DNA of 58,106 nt from Gluconobacter potus (GCF_015244705.1 NZ_JABCQF010000013.1:1-58106); one strand, 5' to 3'. Numbered from the stretch's first letter, positions 39,074 through 47,967 are shown. Notes: generated from the sequence alone by a model not told the origin. Translations and numbers: made by a program.

Positions 39074-39766
39074 TTATTCGAGGCCTGGATCGGCCTCTGG
39101 AGCGGGAAGGGGCTGCCCCGAAGGCTGCGCAGGCACAGCCGGAGCAAGGGACGGCGCCGCACCACTGGGAGGCGCGAGCGGAATGGGATTATGACTGTCG
39201 GGAGCAAGCGGTACAGGACCGCCTGAGGCAGAACCGGGCTGGGATGCCGGAGCATCGCCCCCCTCTTCCACCGGAACCTCCGCACTGGCGAGCACGGGTG
39301 CCTTCACCACAGGCAGAGGCCCCGCCTGCGGTGCCGTCGGCGCCCCCGCACAGGAGACAACGCGCACATCGTACAAAGGGCTGCCATAAGTTGCGACAGA
39401 AGGTTCCTGAGCCAGCATCCAGCCATCGAAAGGCGGCCGCTGCGGATCACTTGCGTCCTTCAGATGCAGCAGGGCTCCGGCATCCGCCGCCAGCGTCTGC
39501 GGCCGGCTGACACAGGCTTCAACACCCACGGAAAGACTGTGATAGGTCGCGCTCCCGCCCACGGGAATCGTCAGAAGTTCCAGATGAGCGTCCAGCCGGT
39601 CCAGCACACGCACCACGGCCTGCGACTGTCCCTGCCAGGTTGCCGCCGGATACATCGCCGGGGGCGCCACACCTGTCGCGGCCCGCGCACCCGAAATCCC
39701 GGCCAGCAGAATCATTCCGGCAGCCCCGCACGGCAGCAGAACCCGGTCCGACCAGAGCTTCATCAT
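39074..39766 (-). CDS. DUF2155 domain-containing exported protein
   Basis: A 230-residue protein with a signal peptide (cleavage likely after SGARA) and a DUF2155 domain of about 100 residues. Conserved are AVVRVLDRLDAHLELLTIPV, the Cys of VGVEACVSRPQTL, PPFDGWMLAQEPSV and PLYDVRVVSC. The last 80 residues are a Pro/Ala/Gly-rich tail. The family is alphaproteobacterial and of unknown function; its place next to MlaD suggests an envelope role. The start overlaps the preceding 80-residue gene by 4 nt. Confidence 0.88.
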   Translation of the reverse strand: MMKLWSDRVLLPCGAAGMILLAGISGARAATGVAPPAMYPAATWQGQSQAVVRVLDRLDAHLELLTIPVGGSATYHSLSVGVEACVSRPQTLAADAGALLHLKDASDPQRPPFDGWMLAQEPSVATYGSPLYDVRVVSCAGAPTAPQAGPLPVVKAPVLASAEVPVEEGGDAPASQPGSASGGPVPLAPDSHNPIPLAPPSGAAPSLAPAVPAQPSGQPLPAPEADPGLE

Positions 39767-40005
39767 GACTCTTTCTCCTGAGCCCCACCCTGGAGCGGGC
39801 TCTTCAGATCGGACAGCATCGCCTGAAACGTCTGCAGCATTGCCTGAGGCGCAACCCCCATCAGAACCCCGTCATCAAATGCATCCTGAAGGGCCTGACG
39901 CAGCTCGGCATCGTTTTCCCGGAGGATCTGGACCTTCTCCACACAGGACACGGGATTGCCCTCGTGGTCGACCCACAGAAACGCATTTTCCTGCGCATCC
40001 GTCAT
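39763..40005 (-). CDS. Conserved hypothetical protein, 80 residues
   Basis: A small soluble acidic protein (80 residues) beginning MTDAQENAFLWVDHEGNPVS, with a helical core (ILRENDAELRQALQDAF) and no signal or membrane segment. I do not recognise a family. Tight packing supports a real gene: it begins 3 nt after mlaD and its stop overlaps the DUF2155 start by 4 nt. Confidence 0.75.
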   Translation of the reverse strand: MTDAQENAFLWVDHEGNPVSCVEKVQILRENDAELRQALQDAFDDGVLMGVAPQAMLQTFQAMLSDLKSPLQGGAQEKES

Positions 40006-40008
40006 GCC

Positions 40009-40533
40009 TCAGGGCTCATCCGCCAGACTGCCCGCCGCCGGCTTTCCCGCAGCGGCCTTCTGGCTCTTCTGCAGCGAATCCGTCACGGAGAAAATGAACT
40101 TGCTCAGAAGCTGTTCCAGACTGATGGAGCCCTGCGTCTCGGTCATGACACCGCCCGGCTTCACCACCGAATCCGCTCCACCCGGCGACAGCGCGATATA
40201 CTTCCCGCCCAGCAGACTGTCAGACGTCACGATCGCAGCAGAATCCGTCGGCAACTTCACATCGGGCGCGAGCGTAAACGTCACCTGGGCCTGAAAGCTC
40301 TTGGGATCGACCACGGCGCCGGTCACATGCCCCACCGTAATGCCCGCAAGCCGCACATCGGAACCGACCGTCAGGCCGTCGATCTGGCTGAAGGACGCAT
40401 GGACAGGGTAGCCCCCGTCATCGCTCTGATGGTGCCCGACCATTGCCGCGACCAGAAGACCCGCAAGGCAGGCAAGGACAGCGAACCCGGCCAGAAGCTC
40501 CAGCCGGTCATGACGGACCGTGACAGCGCTCAT
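40009..40533 (-). CDS. mlaD: MlaD-family outer-membrane lipid asymmetry protein
   Basis: A 174-residue MCE-domain protein anchored by one N-terminal membrane segment (LLAGFAVLACLAGLLVAAM). The MCE domain has FSQIDGLTVGSDVRLAGI, VTFTLAPDVKLPTDSAAIV and SLLGGKYIALSPGG. MlaD hexamers hold phospholipids in the Mla ABC transporter; the other Mla genes are not nearby. A 5'-most gene of the mlaD-to-dsbB operon. Confidence 0.9.
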   Translation of the reverse strand: MSAVTVRHDRLELLAGFAVLACLAGLLVAAMVGHHQSDDGGYPVHASFSQIDGLTVGSDVRLAGITVGHVTGAVVDPKSFQAQVTFTLAPDVKLPTDSAAIVTSDSLLGGKYIALSPGGADSVVKPGGVMTETQGSISLEQLLSKFIFSVTDSLQKSQKAAAGKPAAGSLADEP

Positions 40534-40669
40534 GACGATACCCTCGTGAAAATCATCCTTCCAGCACTACCCGACTCCGCTTCGCGCGTCCAATCCTCCC
40601 GCAGAAATCGTCCCGATCGGGCAGATGAAAAATGTTATCCCCCATATCCCCATGTTCCCACCCATTAGC

Positions 40670-40690
40670 GGCCTTCCGGAGGCCCTTTTT
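40670..40690 (+). terminator. Weak hairpin with T-run upstream of the TSCPD gene
   Basis: GGCCT-TCCGG-AGGCC followed by CTTTTT, 40 nt before the TSCPD ATG. The 5-bp stem is weak; it could act as an attenuator or be chance. Confidence 0.3.
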
Positions 40691-40730
40691 CGGCTTACGG
40701 GCGCATGGGCGCAGGGCGTAGATTCGCAGC

Positions 40731-42254
40731 ATGACAGCTCGCCTTCACTGGACCGGCGTTCGCATGAGGACGCTTCAGGTCATGACCGACCCCGACGACA
40801 GCGCCCTGCGCTCCGTCACCCTTCCTGCCGCCTGGGATGACGAGGCCGCGCAGGCCCTCGCCCAGATCACCCTGAACGGTGGGCCGGTCAGACTTGCCGC
40901 GGAGGCAGCCCGCTGGGTTGACACGATCGATGCGTGCCCGCCCCTTCCCGGCACCCCGGCCAACACGCCGTCGCCGGGCCGGAGCCTGTCCTATCTTCTG
41001 CTGATGCAGCAGATGGCGCCCAATACCGCACTGTGGCAGTGCCAGCCCGACCAGACGCCCGGCTTCACCATCCGCCTGTCCAGCTTCGTGCAGGAGACCG
41101 GATTCGCCGCCGAGCATTTCGTCGCCTGCCTCCGTCTGGCCTGCGACGCCCTGCGCCGCCTTCATGCCGCGACCCGGATCGAACGCACAGGTGAGCTGCC
41201 CCTGTTCGATCTGCCCGCCCAGCCTGAAGACGAAGCCGCAGGCCTCATTCTCCTGACCGATCTCGATGCCTGCCTGGCAGCCCTCGGTCTCGACTATGAC
41301 AGTGACGACGCCCGCAACGCGGCCTGCGCCATGGCCGCACTTGCCACCACCGTGGCCCGCGCCGGAACGAAGCTGCCCCCGCCTTCCATTCCGGAATCAC
41401 CCCTGCCGGGACTGCGCACCCTCGCTTCCTCGGTCTGCGCTACCGAAGAGGGGCGGCATTTCTGCCCGATCGAAACCGGATTTTCCTCCCCGGCCCCGAC
41501 CGAAGGACTGCTGGACGTCGAAACCTGCGGCCTCGCCCCTGCCTTCTCGCCCTTGCGCGAAGACGGACATCTGCGTGCGTCCACGCTGGCCCGACTGGCC
41601 TGCCGTGGCCTGACGCCCGAATCCGCCCTGGCACTTGCACTGGCGGGCGAGACCCCGCTCCCGCCCGTTCGTCCGCAGGCCCAGACTGCCATGCACGCCG
41701 CCGTGAAGAATGTCGTGGACTTCCTGCCGGCGGTGCCGGAACCCGATCTGGCCGACCTTCAGGCCAAGCTGGCCCGTGGCGTGCGCCGCCCGCTCCCCAT
41801 GCGCCAGACCGGATTCACCCAGCGCGCGGCCGTGGGCGGTCACAGTCTTTTCATGCGGACCAGCGAGTTCGAGGACGGCACGCTCGGCGAGATCAGTCTT
41901 ACGCCGCCCCGTGAGAGCCCCATGGCCCGCGGACTGATGGACTGCCTCGGCCACGCCGTCAGCATCGGCTTGCAATATGGTGCGCCGCTGGAGGCCTTTG
42001 TGGAGCGATTCGCCTATACGCGCTTCGGCCCCGCAGGCACTGTCGAGGGCGATCCGTCCACGGCTTACGCGACCTCCATGCTCGATTATGCCTTCCGCAC
42101 TCTGTCGGAAGCCTATCTGGGCGAGCACATGCCGGATGCCCCCCGCGTCGAACCCAGTTCGGAAGATCCAGCCCCCATGCTGCCCTTCGGACGCGGCTCT
42201 GGCGAGAGTCCGGAATGGAAAGACCGCGGGCGCCGCCTGAAACTGGTCAGCTAG
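40731..42254 (+). CDS. TSCPD-domain protein related to B12-dependent ribonucleotide reductase C-terminus
   Basis: A 507-residue protein whose C-terminal third matches the tail of NrdJ: MRQTGFTQRAAVGGHSLFMR, EFEDGTLGEISLT, LMDCLGHAVSIGLQYGAPLE and YATSMLDYAFRTLSEAYLG. No adenosylcobalamin or radical catalytic barrel is visible, and residues 1-230 are not recognised. Proteins of this kind occur in alphaproteobacteria; the TSCPD domain may bind nucleotide or partner proteins. The function is unknown. Not obviously in an operon, but it precedes the atp genes by 140 nt. Confidence 0.78.
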   Translation: MTARLHWTGVRMRTLQVMTDPDDSALRSVTLPAAWDDEAAQALAQITLNGGPVRLAAEAARWVDTIDACPPLPGTPANTPSPGRSLSYLLLMQQMAPNTALWQCQPDQTPGFTIRLSSFVQETGFAAEHFVACLRLACDALRRLHAATRIERTGELPLFDLPAQPEDEAAGLILLTDLDACLAALGLDYDSDDARNAACAMAALATTVARAGTKLPPPSIPESPLPGLRTLASSVCATEEGRHFCPIETGFSSPAPTEGLLDVETCGLAPAFSPLREDGHLRASTLARLACRGLTPESALALALAGETPLPPVRPQAQTAMHAAVKNVVDFLPAVPEPDLADLQAKLARGVRRPLPMRQTGFTQRAAVGGHSLFMRTSEFEDGTLGEISLTPPRESPMARGLMDCLGHAVSIGLQYGAPLEAFVERFAYTRFGPAGTVEGDPSTAYATSMLDYAFRTLSEAYLGEHMPDAPRVEPSSEDPAPMLPFGRGSGESPEWKDRGRRLKLVS

Positions 42255-42294
42255 GGCGAAAACGGGTTTCGATGGCTCCGGCGAGCAGAATACA

Positions 42295-42323
42295 TTGACA
42301 GTCAACGGACTCGCCGGTAGCTA
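42295..42323 (+). promoter_or_regulatory. Candidate sigma-70 promoter of the F0 operon
   Basis: TTGACA, 17-nt spacer, then TAGCTA, 75 nt before atpI. The -35 is perfect and the -10 poor. Confidence 0.4.
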
Positions 42324-42397
42324 GCGCCTGCGCTGAGAAGGAATCCGGTTGAATGACCGGGTAAGAAGGATGCGTACAGGGTAAGGGATCAGACCTC

Positions 42398-42766
42398 ATG
42401 GGACACGCCCCTGCCGGTGACGACGGAAACTTCGACGAACGCCTGAAGCGTGCCCGTCAGAAGCTCGATCCCCGCTCAGGGGAATTCGCCGTAACCGACG
42501 AGGGCAACGATGACAGTTCCATGTCATCCCTTGGACTGGCGATCCGCGTGGGAACCGATCTTGTGGCGGGGCTCGCGGTCGGTGTAGCCATAGGCTACGC
42601 GCTGGGTCACTGGTTCGGGTACAGGGCTCTGTTCCTGTCCGTTTTCGCCCTGGCAGGATGTGGTGCCGGCATGTTGAATGTCTGGCGGGTTTTGAAGGAT
42701 TCGGACATGGTGTCCGGACCGAAAGATGACGGGAGAAGCCAGCGTGGCAGCCGGATCGACGATTGA
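42398..42766 (+). CDS. atpI: ATP synthase protein I (assembly factor)
   Basis: A 122-residue AtpI-type protein with a charged N-terminal half and a two-helix hairpin (LAIRVGTDLVAGLAVGVAIG, then LSVFALAGCGAGMLNVWRV). AtpI helps assemble the c-ring. It is first in the operon and overlaps the atpB start region, as in other alphaproteobacteria. Confidence 0.92.
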   Translation: MGHAPAGDDGNFDERLKRARQKLDPRSGEFAVTDEGNDDSSMSSLGLAIRVGTDLVAGLAVGVAIGYALGHWFGYRALFLSVFALAGCGAGMLNVWRVLKDSDMVSGPKDDGRSQRGSRIDD

Positions 42767-43493
42767 CGCGCTCGGACAGTTCGAGCTCCATCCGGTTCTT
42801 GGACATCTGGGAGAAGCCCTGCGGTTCTCGCAGTCGCCACTGTTCATGCTGATCGCCGCTGCCGTCGTTCTGGTCTTCCTGTATGTCGGGATGCGCCCCG
42901 CCGCCGTCGTGCCGGGCCGCCTTCAGGCCGCCGCCGAGATCAGCTACGATTTCGTCCACGATCTCGCCGTCAGCACGATCGGTGAAAACGGCGCAACGTT
43001 CTTCCCGTTCGTCTTCGCGATCTTCTTCTTCATCCTGGCCGGCAACTATCTCGGCCTGCTGCCCTTCTCTTTCACGTACACCAGCCACATCGCCGTGACC
43101 TTCGGCCTGGCCATCATGGTGTTCGTCATCTCGATCCTTGCTTCCATCCGCTTTCAGGGTGTGGGCTTCCTCAAGCACTTCCTGCCCGCTGGAACGCCTG
43201 TCTGGCTTGCTCCGCTGCTGGTGCCGATCGAGATCATCTCTTTCCTTTCGCGTCCGGTCAGCCTGTCGATCCGACTTTTCGCCAACATGGTGGCGGGTCA
43301 CGTGCTTCTGGAAGTGTTTGCCGGCTTCACGATCATGCTCGCCGGTCTGGGCGCATTCGGCCATGTCCTGGCCATCGCCCCGATCGCGATCAACGTCGCG
43401 CTGACGGCCCTCGAACTGCTGGTGGGTGTGCTGCAGGCCTATGTGTTCGCCATCCTCACCTGCATCTATCTGCGTGAGGCCGTCGCTCACTGA
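42744..43493 (+). CDS. atpB: F0F1 ATP synthase subunit a
   Basis: The membrane stator of the proton channel, about 249 residues. Helix 4 carries the essential arginine in [14 protein letters not shown], and [20 protein letters not shown] is the last helix. The GTG at 42744 has GGGAG upstream and is preferred; an ATG at 42726 would add six residues (255). Either start overlaps atpI. Confidence 0.96.
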   Translation: MAAGSTIDALGQFELHPVLGHLGEALRFSQSPLFMLIAAAVVLVFLYVGMRPAAVVPGRLQAAAEISYDFVHDLAVSTIGENGATFFPFVFAIFFFILAGNYLGLLPFSFTYTSHIAVTFGLAIMVFVISILASIRFQGVGFLKHFLPAGTPVWLAPLLVPIEIISFLSRPVSLSIRLFANMVAGHVLLEVFAGFTIMLAGLGAFGHVLAIAPIAINVALTALELLVGVLQAYVFAILTCIYLREAVAH

Positions 43494-43545
43494 GCCACAC
43501 CAGCTTCGCACTAACCCTTTAATCGACCCAACAAGGAACCTGACA

Positions 43546-43803
43546 ATGGACGTTCAAGCCGCTCACGAATTCGGCATCAGCATCGCCCAGGCCGCCCGTG
43601 ACCTCGGTGCCGGTATTGCCGTTTTCGCCCTCGCCGGTGTCGGCATGGGTCTCGGCAACATCTTCTCGACGCTGATCAGCTCGGTTGCACGCAACCCGGC
43701 CTCGCGTCCGCATGTCTTCGGCATCGGCATGCTGGGCTTCGCGCTGACGGAAGCCGTCGCGCTGTTCGCCCTGCTGATCGCCTTCCTGATCCTGTTCGCC
43801 TGA
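43546..43803 (+). CDS. atpE: F0F1 ATP synthase subunit c
   Basis: An 85-residue two-helix rotor proteolipid. The proton-binding Glu is in [14 protein letters not shown] of helix 2, and the polar loop is [16 protein letters not shown] precedes the ATG. Lies 52 nt after atpB. Confidence 0.97.
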   Translation: MDVQAAHEFGISIAQAARDLGAGIAVFALAGVGMGLGNIFSTLISSVARNPASRPHVFGIGMLGFALTEAVALFALLIAFLILFA

Positions 43804-43811
43804 GGTCGAAC

Positions 43812-44372
43812 ATGTACCGTACGCCACGCCTCTTCCTGTTCGCCGCTCCGCTTGCGGCCGTGCCGGGCCGTGCCGTGGCTGCGGGCATGCCACAGCTGAA
43901 CTTCCACGATCCGCTGCTGATCGGACAGGTCGTCTGGGGAGCCGTCATTTTCGGCGGCTTCTATCTCGCCCTGAGCCGCTTCGCCCTGCCGCGTGTCGAA
44001 CGGGTGCTGACCAACCGTCGGACCCGGATCCAGAACGATCTGGATGTTGCCCGCAAGGCCAAGGCTGAAGCCGACCGTGCCAGCGCGGAACTCCTCAGCG
44101 CCCGTCATGAAGCAGCCGAGCAGGCCCGCGCCCATGTGGAGCGGATCCAGAGCGAAGCCCGCGCCAACGCGGAAGCTCACGCTGCGGAAACGGCCAAGCG
44201 CCTCGAAGCCGAGATCGCCAGCGCCGAGACCCGAATCACCCAGTCCCGTGAACAGGCCCTGTCCAGCCTGTCCGAGATCGCCACCAGCACCACCCAGGAT
44301 CTGGTTTCGCGTCTGATCGGCACGCAGGACGAACAGACTGTCGCCAGCGCCGTCAAACGCGTTAGCGCCTAA
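43812..44372 (+). CDS. atpG: F0F1 ATP synthase subunit b'
   Basis: A 186-residue peripheral-stalk protein with a membrane segment (GQVVWGAVIFGGFYLALSRF) and a long Ala/Glu-rich coiled coil (RKAKAEADRASAELLSARHE). Alphaproteobacteria use a b-b' heterodimer. It has an extra signal-like N-terminal segment before the membrane helix. Starts 8 nt after atpE. Confidence 0.95.
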   Translation: MYRTPRLFLFAAPLAAVPGRAVAAGMPQLNFHDPLLIGQVVWGAVIFGGFYLALSRFALPRVERVLTNRRTRIQNDLDVARKAKAEADRASAELLSARHEAAEQARAHVERIQSEARANAEAHAAETAKRLEAEIASAETRITQSREQALSSLSEIATSTTQDLVSRLIGTQDEQTVASAVKRVSA

Positions 44373-44382
44373 GGAGACGAAG

Positions 44383-44883
44383 ATGTTCCACGATCCCCGG
44401 TTCTGGACCGCCCTCGCCTTCGTCCTGTTCTTCGTCATTTTCGGGCGCAAGCTCTGGGTCGCTATCACCGGCCACCTGGATGCGCGCGCCGACAGCGTCC
44501 GCCACGATCTCGACGAGGCAGCCCGTCTGCGTCGCGAAGCCGAGCAGATGCTGGAAGATGCTACTCGCGAGCGTGAAAAGACCCTGGCCGAAACACAGGC
44601 CATGCTTGCACGCTCCGAAGCCGAGGCCGCCGGTCTGGCAGAACGCGCCCGTCAGGACGCCGAAGCCGCCGCAGCCCGTTACGAAAAGATGGCGCAGGAT
44701 CGCATTCACGCAGCCGAACGTTCGGCCATCCGTGAGATCCAGGATCGCGCTGCCCAGATCGCCGTTGCCGCAGCCCGCGACGTCGTGTCGACCCGTCTGA
44801 CGGAGAGCCCCGACATCGCCGCAACGCTGATCGACAAGGGCATCGACAGCCTGCCGGAAGCCCTTCGGCGCTCCGCTGCCTGA
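44383..44883 (+). CDS. atpF: F0F1 ATP synthase subunit b
   Basis: A 166-residue stalk protein with an N-terminal membrane helix (FWTALAFVLFFVIFGRKLWV) and a coiled coil (RREAEQMLEDATREREKTLA) that pairs with b'. It completes the F0 operon; F1 genes are not in the window, the usual split in alphaproteobacteria. The next glycosyltransferase gene starts 4 nt downstream. Confidence 0.96.
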   Translation: MFHDPRFWTALAFVLFFVIFGRKLWVAITGHLDARADSVRHDLDEAARLRREAEQMLEDATREREKTLAETQAMLARSEAEAAGLAERARQDAEAAAARYEKMAQDRIHAAERSAIREIQDRAAQIAVAAARDVVSTRLTESPDIAATLIDKGIDSLPEALRRSAA

Positions 44884-44887
44884 TCCG

Positions 44888-45655
44888 ATGCCCCCCTCCA
44901 CGGTGCAAGGTTCCTTTCATGACGACGGAAAGCCCACAAGGCTCTCCGTCGTCATGGCCGTTCTGAACGAGGCGGAAAACATTCTGCCGGTCTGTCAGGA
45001 ACTGGCGGACACTTTTGGCGCCGATCCTTCCATAGAGATCCTTGCGATCGATGACGGCAGCACCGACGCCACCGTCAAAAAGCTTCTGGAAGCCCGGCAG
45101 ACGCTCCTGCCTCGCCTGCGCATCATCAGCCATCCAAAGCGTCTCGGAAAATCCGCAGCACTCCGCACCGGCATTACAGCCGCGAAGGGCCAGTGGATCG
45201 CCACCATTGATGGCGATGGTCAGGACGACCCGTCCGCCATCCTGAAAATGCTGGATCAGGCGACATCAGCTCCGGGCACAGCCCCCCTCGTTGTCGGCGT
45301 TCGGCGCAAGCGCAATGACCGCCTGTCCCGCCGGATCGCCACACGCCTTGCCAACGGCCTGCGTCGCCGCCTTCTGAACGACGGCTGCCCCGATACCGGC
45401 GCACCGCTCAAGCTGTTCTCCCGCGATCTCTTCCTGAAGATCCCGCAATTTGAAGGCGTCCACCGCTTTCTGCCTGCCCTGCTGGGACATTACGGCGCGC
45501 CGCTGATCTGCATCGAAGTCCAGCACCGGGCCCGACTGCACGGCAGCTCGAAATATACGAATTTCAACCGGGCCCTCGTGGGAATCCGTGACCTTCTGGG
45601 CGTCATGTGGCTTCAGAACCGCACGCACCTGCCCGATCATCTGACCGAACACTGA
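44888..45655 (+). CDS. Glycosyltransferase family 2, polyprenyl-phosphate sugar synthase-like
   Basis: A 255-residue DPM1-like GT-A protein: SVVMAVLNEAENILPVCQEL, ILAIDDGSTDATV, IISHPKRLGKSAALRTGI and the DxD site in TIDGDGQDDPSAI. No C-terminal membrane helices are present. Such enzymes load a sugar onto undecaprenyl phosphate for a membrane transferase. It starts 4 nt after atpF, so it is likely read through from the ATP synthase operon, and it precedes an ArnT-like gene by 73 nt. Confidence 0.88.
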   Translation: MPPSTVQGSFHDDGKPTRLSVVMAVLNEAENILPVCQELADTFGADPSIEILAIDDGSTDATVKKLLEARQTLLPRLRIISHPKRLGKSAALRTGITAAKGQWIATIDGDGQDDPSAILKMLDQATSAPGTAPLVVGVRRKRNDRLSRRIATRLANGLRRRLLNDGCPDTGAPLKLFSRDLFLKIPQFEGVHRFLPALLGHYGAPLICIEVQHRARLHGSSKYTNFNRALVGIRDLLGVMWLQNRTHLPDHLTEH

Positions 45656-45728
45656 AGCCGTCACCGGATCCGGGCCTTCCGGGATCCTGCCGCATGCCCG
45701 GCCTGACAGAACGGCGCGGAGAGTCCCC

Positions 45729-47381
45729 ATGACCCTGAACCTCCGGCATTATGCTCTTCTCGGGCTGCTGGCCTTTCTGCTCGCGCTCCCCGGCCGCATG
45801 ACGCTCCCGCCCCTCGATCGGGACGAGCCTCGCTATATGGAAGCATCCGAACAGATGCTTCTCTCCCACAACTTCATCGACGTCCGTTTTCAGGACAAAC
45901 CACGTTATCTCCAGCCGGCCGGAATCTACTGGCTGGAAGCAGCCTCGACTGCCGCGGCCGAAAAGATCTTCGGTCCCTCGGTTCTGCGCAAGACATGGCC
46001 CTACCGGATTCCGAGCCTCCTCGCCGCAACCATCATCGTCCCCCTGACTGCCTGGATCGGCGCAACTCTCTTCGGTGGCGCAACGGGCCTGATGGCGGCA
46101 GGGCTGCTGATGGTTTCAACCCTGTTCGTCGCCGAAAGCCACATGGCGACCATCGACACGGTCCTGCTGCTGGACATCCTGTGCATCGAAGCCGCCCTTC
46201 TCTGTGCTCTCACCGATCGGCAGAAGAACCGCCCCACTCATCTGCGGGTCGCAGTCGCCTACTGGCTCGCTCTCGGCGTCGGGCTCATGCTCAAAGGGCC
46301 GGTCGTCCTCATTCCAGGCTTCGGCACACCCCTGGCCCTGTGGTTTCTGGAAAAAGACCGCTCATGGTGGTCCCGCCTGCGCCCGCGCTGGGGCTGGCTG
46401 CTCATGATTGCCGTGGTCGTTCCATGGTGCGTCGCCATCGAAATCATCAGCGGCGGGGACTTCTTCGCCCGCGCGGTTGGGCGCAACTTCCTGGGCAAGG
46501 TCGCCCATGGTCAGGAAGCTCACGGCCTTCCTCCCGGCTTCCATCTGCTGGTTTTCGGACTGGCCTTCTGGCCTGGCTCTCTGTTCGCCGCCATGGCCAT
46601 TCCGGCAGTCTGGAAAAACCGCAAACTCCCGCAGGTCCGCTTCCTCCTCAGCTGGATCGTCCCGCACTGGCTGGTGTTCGAACTGATCGCCACCAAACTC
46701 CCGCATTACGTCCTGCCAACCTATCCGGCGATTGCCATCCTTACTGCCGCAAGCCTCATGGCATGGCGCCCTCCCACACTCTCACGATGGGCAAAGGCTC
46801 TTCTCGGAGTCTATGGCGTTCTGTGGGCGGTCATCGGCATCGGCTTCTGCCTTGCCGGCAGCACCGCCCTCTACAGGCTTGAGCACACATTCTCACTCTC
46901 CGCCCTGATCGCGCTGGGAGGATCCCTGCCCCTGATGCTCGGCGCCATTATGATGCTCCTGAAGCAGCAGCGGCGACAGGCAGCCTTCTGCGCCATGGGC
47001 GCAGCCGTCATTGCTCATGCCGGCCTGTTCCTGAGCGTGATTCCCAATCTCCAGACCATCCGTCTCAGCCCCCGGATTGCGGATCTCTTCGAAGACGTCC
47101 GCCCTTGCAATGACAGTGTTTTGGTATCGTCATCCTATTCCGAGCCAAGCCTTGTCTTTCTCGTCGGCCCCAATACGCAACTCATCGGCCCCGCCGCCGC
47201 TGCGGCATATCTGCACAATCATCCTCAATGCAGTCTGGCACTAATTGATTTCAAAGACGAAACTGTTTTCATGGAGTCTGTGAAGAAATATGGAATGAAT
47301 GTACTCAAATACAACTCAATAAAAGGAATCAATTACTCAAATGGACACCACCTAAATCTAGAGTTATTTGCTCCTATTTAA
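45729..47381 (+). CDS. ArnT/PMT-like membrane glycosyltransferase
   Basis: A 550-residue GT-C transferase with about 12 membrane segments. The first periplasmic loop has PPLDRDEPRYMEAS (catalytic Asp/Glu) and VRFQDKPRYLQPAGIYWLEA, as in ArnT/lipid A and protein O-glycosyl transferases that use polyprenyl-phosphate sugars. The upstream DPM1-like enzyme probably supplies that donor. From about 47230 to the stop the gene turns AT-rich (final residues NYSNGHHLNLELFAPI), so the last 50 codons may be foreign. Confidence 0.86.
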   Translation: MTLNLRHYALLGLLAFLLALPGRMTLPPLDRDEPRYMEASEQMLLSHNFIDVRFQDKPRYLQPAGIYWLEAASTAAAEKIFGPSVLRKTWPYRIPSLLAATIIVPLTAWIGATLFGGATGLMAAGLLMVSTLFVAESHMATIDTVLLLDILCIEAALLCALTDRQKNRPTHLRVAVAYWLALGVGLMLKGPVVLIPGFGTPLALWFLEKDRSWWSRLRPRWGWLLMIAVVVPWCVAIEIISGGDFFARAVGRNFLGKVAHGQEAHGLPPGFHLLVFGLAFWPGSLFAAMAIPAVWKNRKLPQVRFLLSWIVPHWLVFELIATKLPHYVLPTYPAIAILTAASLMAWRPPTLSRWAKALLGVYGVLWAVIGIGFCLAGSTALYRLEHTFSLSALIALGGSLPLMLGAIMMLLKQQRRQAAFCAMGAAVIAHAGLFLSVIPNLQTIRLSPRIADLFEDVRPCNDSVLVSSSYSEPSLVFLVGPNTQLIGPAAAAAYLHNHPQCSLALIDFKDETVFMESVKKYGMNVLKYNSIKGINYSNGHHLNLELFAPI

Positions 47382-47594
47382 GTTAATTAACTCATAATTA
47401 AATTAGAATATTTCTTTATATAAATATTAAACCATCATAATCTTGTTTATTTTATCATACAATTTAATATTTTGTATTTTCACATGAGTTGAAACAAGCC
47501 CTATCGGACAGATATTTCACAATAATACACCAACAATATTGGAAAAGCATCCTGGTTTTAAGTAAATGTCTGCAATTCCTTTTTCTGCACCTAG
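47382..47594. other. AT-rich non-coding stretch
   Basis: About 210 nt of very AT-rich sequence between the ArnT-like stop and an IS relic. I see no gene. It contains TTAATTAACTCATAATTAA, which has TTAA-N7-TTAA spacing but is expected by chance here. Confidence 0.5.
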
Positions 47595-47966
47595 ATTGGC
47601 GGGTGCGCCCTGAAGCCGCCAGGTTTCCTTGATGTTGCGGAGCACCTTACTCGCCTGCGTGGGAGTGGAGATCACCTCGAAACCTTTTCACAGAGTATGG
47701 ATGTCGAAGTGCTCCGACCCGATCTGGAAAAGGCGTTGTCCTATGCAGACGGAAACAAAGGGGGGCGCCCCCCTTTGACCCCGGTACGGAATATCTGTCA
47801 GCGACCGCCTGTCCTTCATGCGCTTTCTCGGTCCTGGGGCATTGGACCGCGTGTCTGAATCAAAACGATCTGACTGTTGCGCGTCTGTCTGGCACAGACT
47901 GGCGCCATTGGCGTACCGTTCAACCAGTTCGATGCCATAGTGCGGGTCGCCTGAACACCTGCCAAT
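47595..47966 (+). mobile_element. Internally deleted IS5-family relic with imperfect terminal inverted repeats
   Basis: Ends are ATTGGCGGGTGC (47595-47606) and its imperfect inverse ACACCTGCCAAT (47955-47966), 10 of the outermost 11 bases matching. Between them is a decayed transposase fragment. The GC-rich relic contrasts with its AT-rich surroundings. I see no clean target-site duplication. Family assignment is by the translated fragments. Confidence 0.7.
47616..47954 (+). pseudogene. IS5-family transposase fragment, frameshifted and internally deleted
   Basis: Read in pieces, the sequence translates to PPGFLDVAEHLTRLRGSGDH, then METFSQ-like text followed by MDVEVLRPDLEKALSYADGN and KGGRPP; then, after at least one frameshift in a C-run and a deletion, DRLSFMRFLGPGALDRV; then KTI-stop-LLRVCLAQTGAI and FNQFDAIVRVA. 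These are the N-terminal and DRLSF/DxxTIW-region features of IS5-type transposases (C-terminal DDE domain missing). It is not functional. Confidence 0.8.
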
Positions 47967-47967
47967 A

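Noticed and set aside
47382-47420. TTAA-N7-TTAA resembling a CtrA box
   Set aside because: The region is extremely AT-rich, so the match is expected by chance, and no start codon is suitably placed.
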